In this document: in pieces, positions 61,796 to 64,000 of the stretch
Position numbering within the stretch: the stretch's first letter is position 1
Layout of the letters: each line of letters opens with the position of its first letter
Assembly: GCF_030463565.1 (NCBI RefSeq)
Contig: NC_134643.1
Coordinates: 15,823,606 to 15,887,605 of the forward strand
Direction of reading: 5' to 3'
DNA length: 64,000 nucleotides
Origin: Pelecanus crispus
Taxonomy: Eukaryota; Chordata; Aves; Pelecaniformes; Pelecanidae
Made by a program: the position numbers and the translations under genes
The notes under the pieces: model-generated
What the model was told of the DNA's origin: nothing
Databases searched by the model: none
What the model saw: the letters and a program-made list of their open reading frames with translations, nothing else

Positions 61796-64000
61796 CAATT
61801 CGGCTTTCCCCCCTACCACTTCCAATGCCTTGAACAACCTGTCATCCAGTGCAGGTGGTTCCAACTTTCTATGCATCTTCTCAGAAGCACACACAGACTA
61901 TATTTTAGAAAAACTTTTAGGAAAAAAATAAATGTGGAGACGCTCACCAGCTGAAGACACAGGATATTTTTCCTATGAGGCGCTCTAATTGCTTTCTGTA
62001 ATTACTGACAGAAGCTCATTGCGGGGGGGGGGGGATTCACTTCTCATTAAAGCAAGGCATAGCTCAACTCAGAACAATTCTTGCGAGTTTTAACATGGAC
62101 AGTAAGCAAACAAACCAAGACATTAGAAATCCAACTTGTAAGCAAGTCCACACAAAGGAATCAATTTTACCTGAAGACATTTAACTATGAGACATGCAAC
62201 AGGAGGTCTCTGAGAACATGCATGCAATAAACATCTTTCCAAGGTATCAAATGTTTGACATGTACCAGTTGTTTTTAAACCACCCGAGTCAATTACGTAA
62301 ACCATTGGTAAAATATATTAGGATGATTATTTCCTACCAGGGCTTAACTGGTTTTTTATAGTGCTAGAACCTGGCTTCATCCACGCTTGGTGTAACATGT
62401 CACTTCAGGTGGGAAGAACGAATAGTATATCTGTTTGTCAAGAGATGAGAGTAGCCCTTGGTCAGCCAAGAACTGATTACAGAGGGAGTAAGCTTGGAAG
62501 CTAACAGGAAGAAGAGAAAACAATTTTAAGACAGGGATTTCAAAGTGGGTTATTTATAGAGTCAACACTCAATTATCCATGGTCAGATTATCTGTACCAG
62601 AGATGCAGAAACAAACCAGCTCCAACTGGGCTCATTAGCCTAGGTGCAATTCGATGCAAATGTTCCTATACTTCTAGGGACGGCGTGGGTCCAGAAATTA
62701 TGCAACAACTTTTTTACAGCATAAGACTGAAGTCCTTTTTTTTTAATCTAAAGTGAGGCACTTCAGTTACCCCTGTATGGCATTTCCAAAGGCAAGTGCA
62801 CTGGGGAAAATGGCAAAGACTCCAGATGAAGCCACCACCTTGCTCTGTGTCCCAAGAAGTTTTATTAACTCAGGCACAGCGTCAAGCCCGAGCTGGCTGT
62901 GTGCATTCCTGCCATGCTGCGTCAGGGCTGCGTCCTTCGCCTGGACGCCAGGGAGCTGGAGAGCTTGGTGCAGACAAGCACGAGAGACTTGTGACAGCGC
63001 AGGAGCCAGGCACCAGCCAGCATGGCAAACACTAACAAACCCAAATACAGCTGGGATGGCCTCCGTGCAGAGGGACTGAGCTGTGAGATCACTTGAGACT
63101 ATGATTTACAGTTAAGTCATTTAAACCAGATATTCTAAATAAGGGAAAACTTTAAACACAAGTGCTTTCCTAACTGTAAGAAAAACACAGCAAGAGACAA
63201 TACCAATCCAGCTTGAAGCTGTTTTCCTGGCCACAATGCCAGAAGTGTAATTGACAGTGAAATAAAAAGGCAGACAGGCAAGGAAATGGAAAAAATCCAG
63301 TATTTTATTTCCTACCTGCCAATTGCTTCCTCTGAATCAGACTATCTGTGTTCATGCTGAAGGGCTGAAACCTTTCTCCATCTGTCAGGAGATAGCAAAC
63401 TCCAGAAGAGACTTTATGCTCTTTAGACTCTTCTGGAAGCTGTCCCTCTCATCAAATTGATGCTGCTATAGTTGAAAGAAATCCTACTGTTTAGAGATAA
63501 CAAGAGATACTTCTAAATTGGAGGAGTCTGAGATTCAGTTTATTTTCTTCCAGCAATGGGAGTCACTTGACCAGAGAGGCAGGGAAAGGACAACAAGCAG
63601 GATACTGGCATGAAAAATCTCAGCTATAATCAGCTGACTCCAGCTTGATTACAGAGGAGGAACTAAACTCTGTATCTGGCAAATGGATCACAGAGTAAGT
63701 CCTTTCCAAAGCTTTTTGCTGAGTCTGCCAACTGGTAGCTGGACAGTACAGCAGATTTAACCAGCAATGGCTAACAAGTGAACCAAAAGTAACCACGACT
63801 GAGCTATCACCCCTGGGATTTGCCTACTGTATCTAAATACTGACAGAAAAAGGTTTATTTACACTGAAGAGCAAAACGTGTAGCAGAGAACTGCTCAAGT
63901 AGTTTCAAATGATAGCAAGGAACAGAGGGTCACAGAGCGTAGGACGAGGTAGAGGAAGAGGGTTACGCATCCCACCAGAACATTGTTGTAACACTTGTGG

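Larger units (their letters stand above)
14785..64000 (-). other. ATXN7L1: ATXN7L1 gene, 3' part (runs off the right edge)
   Basis: ATXN7L1 is an ataxin-7 paralogue; this family carries an SCA7 zinc-binding domain that ties the deubiquitinase module to the SAGA coactivator in the nucleus (family knowledge). Nine minus-strand exons join without a frame error: 50778-50556, 40815-40532, 35574-35492, 34634-34378, 32078-31886, 29434-29313, 26146-25192, 21034-20960 and 17427-17386. They give 2234 coding bases including the stop. All junctions are GT-AG. Missing are the start codon and the exon(s) encoding the first part of the N-terminal zinc-finger segment, expected to the right. The gene is tandem with EFCAB10, separated by about 8.9 kb. 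Confidence 0.95.
50779..64000 (-). other. ATXN7L1: ATXN7L1 upstream intron (incomplete)
   Basis: Sequence 5' of the first visible exon. I found no exon encoding the expected upstream part (the C-x2-C half of the zinc segment). It holds a GC-rich patch (51840-52125), tandem GGATATAT units (53201-53253), MIR-like relics (58440-58560 and 61565-61630), a poly(T) run (57838-57867), a poly(A) run (58231-58249), an ATT microsatellite (60488-60525), short poly(G) (62022-62033) and a 14-bp triplication (61760-61795). Confidence 0.65.

Overview
This is vertebrate nuclear DNA, most likely from a bird. It is AT-rich with sparse, split coding exons, GT-AG introns and one CpG island. Interspersed repeats are CR1 LINE fragments with avian-style 3' ends, MIR/CORE-SINE-like relics and one LTR of a family common in Neoaves. 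There are no operons, CRISPR arrays or prokaryotic features. I cannot name the species.

Three protein-coding genes can be reconstructed exon by exon, in an order that (from memory) matches the 7q22 interval of mammals. RINT1 (+) occupies 831 to about 3990, with only its last four coding exons in the window. EFCAB10 (-) runs from about 4250 to 5896 and is complete in four exons; it is tail-to-tail with RINT1 and fires from a CpG island at about 5540-6260. ATXN7L1 (-) runs from about 14785 to beyond the right edge. Nine coding exons are visible, from the end of the first zinc-binding segment through the SCA7 domain to the C-terminus; its N-terminal exons lie outside or were not found.

Layout: 1-3990 RINT1 3' part; 4250-5896 EFCAB10; 5540-6260 CpG island; 6260-14780 intergenic, with a solo-type LTR (7791-8952), a mosaic of CR1 pieces (8953-10905) and an older CR1 end (12056-12400); 14785-17385 probable ATXN7L1 3'UTR; 17386-50778 ATXN7L1 exons and introns, including a 53-bp minisatellite (18427-18676) and a CR1 3' fragment (49526-50480) just downstream of an exon; 50779-64000 intronic, with MIR-like relics, microsatellites and a GC-rich patch.

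The genes do not form a pathway. RINT1 acts in Golgi-ER vesicle tethering and checkpoint control, EFCAB10 is a small RIIa-fold/degenerate EF-hand protein, and ATXN7L1 is an ataxin-7 family (SAGA-associated) protein. I found no convincing previously undescribed system. The most unusual items are the minisatellite, the duplicated CpG-island block with an X-box-like site, the LTR/CR1 mosaic, and two orphan open frames.
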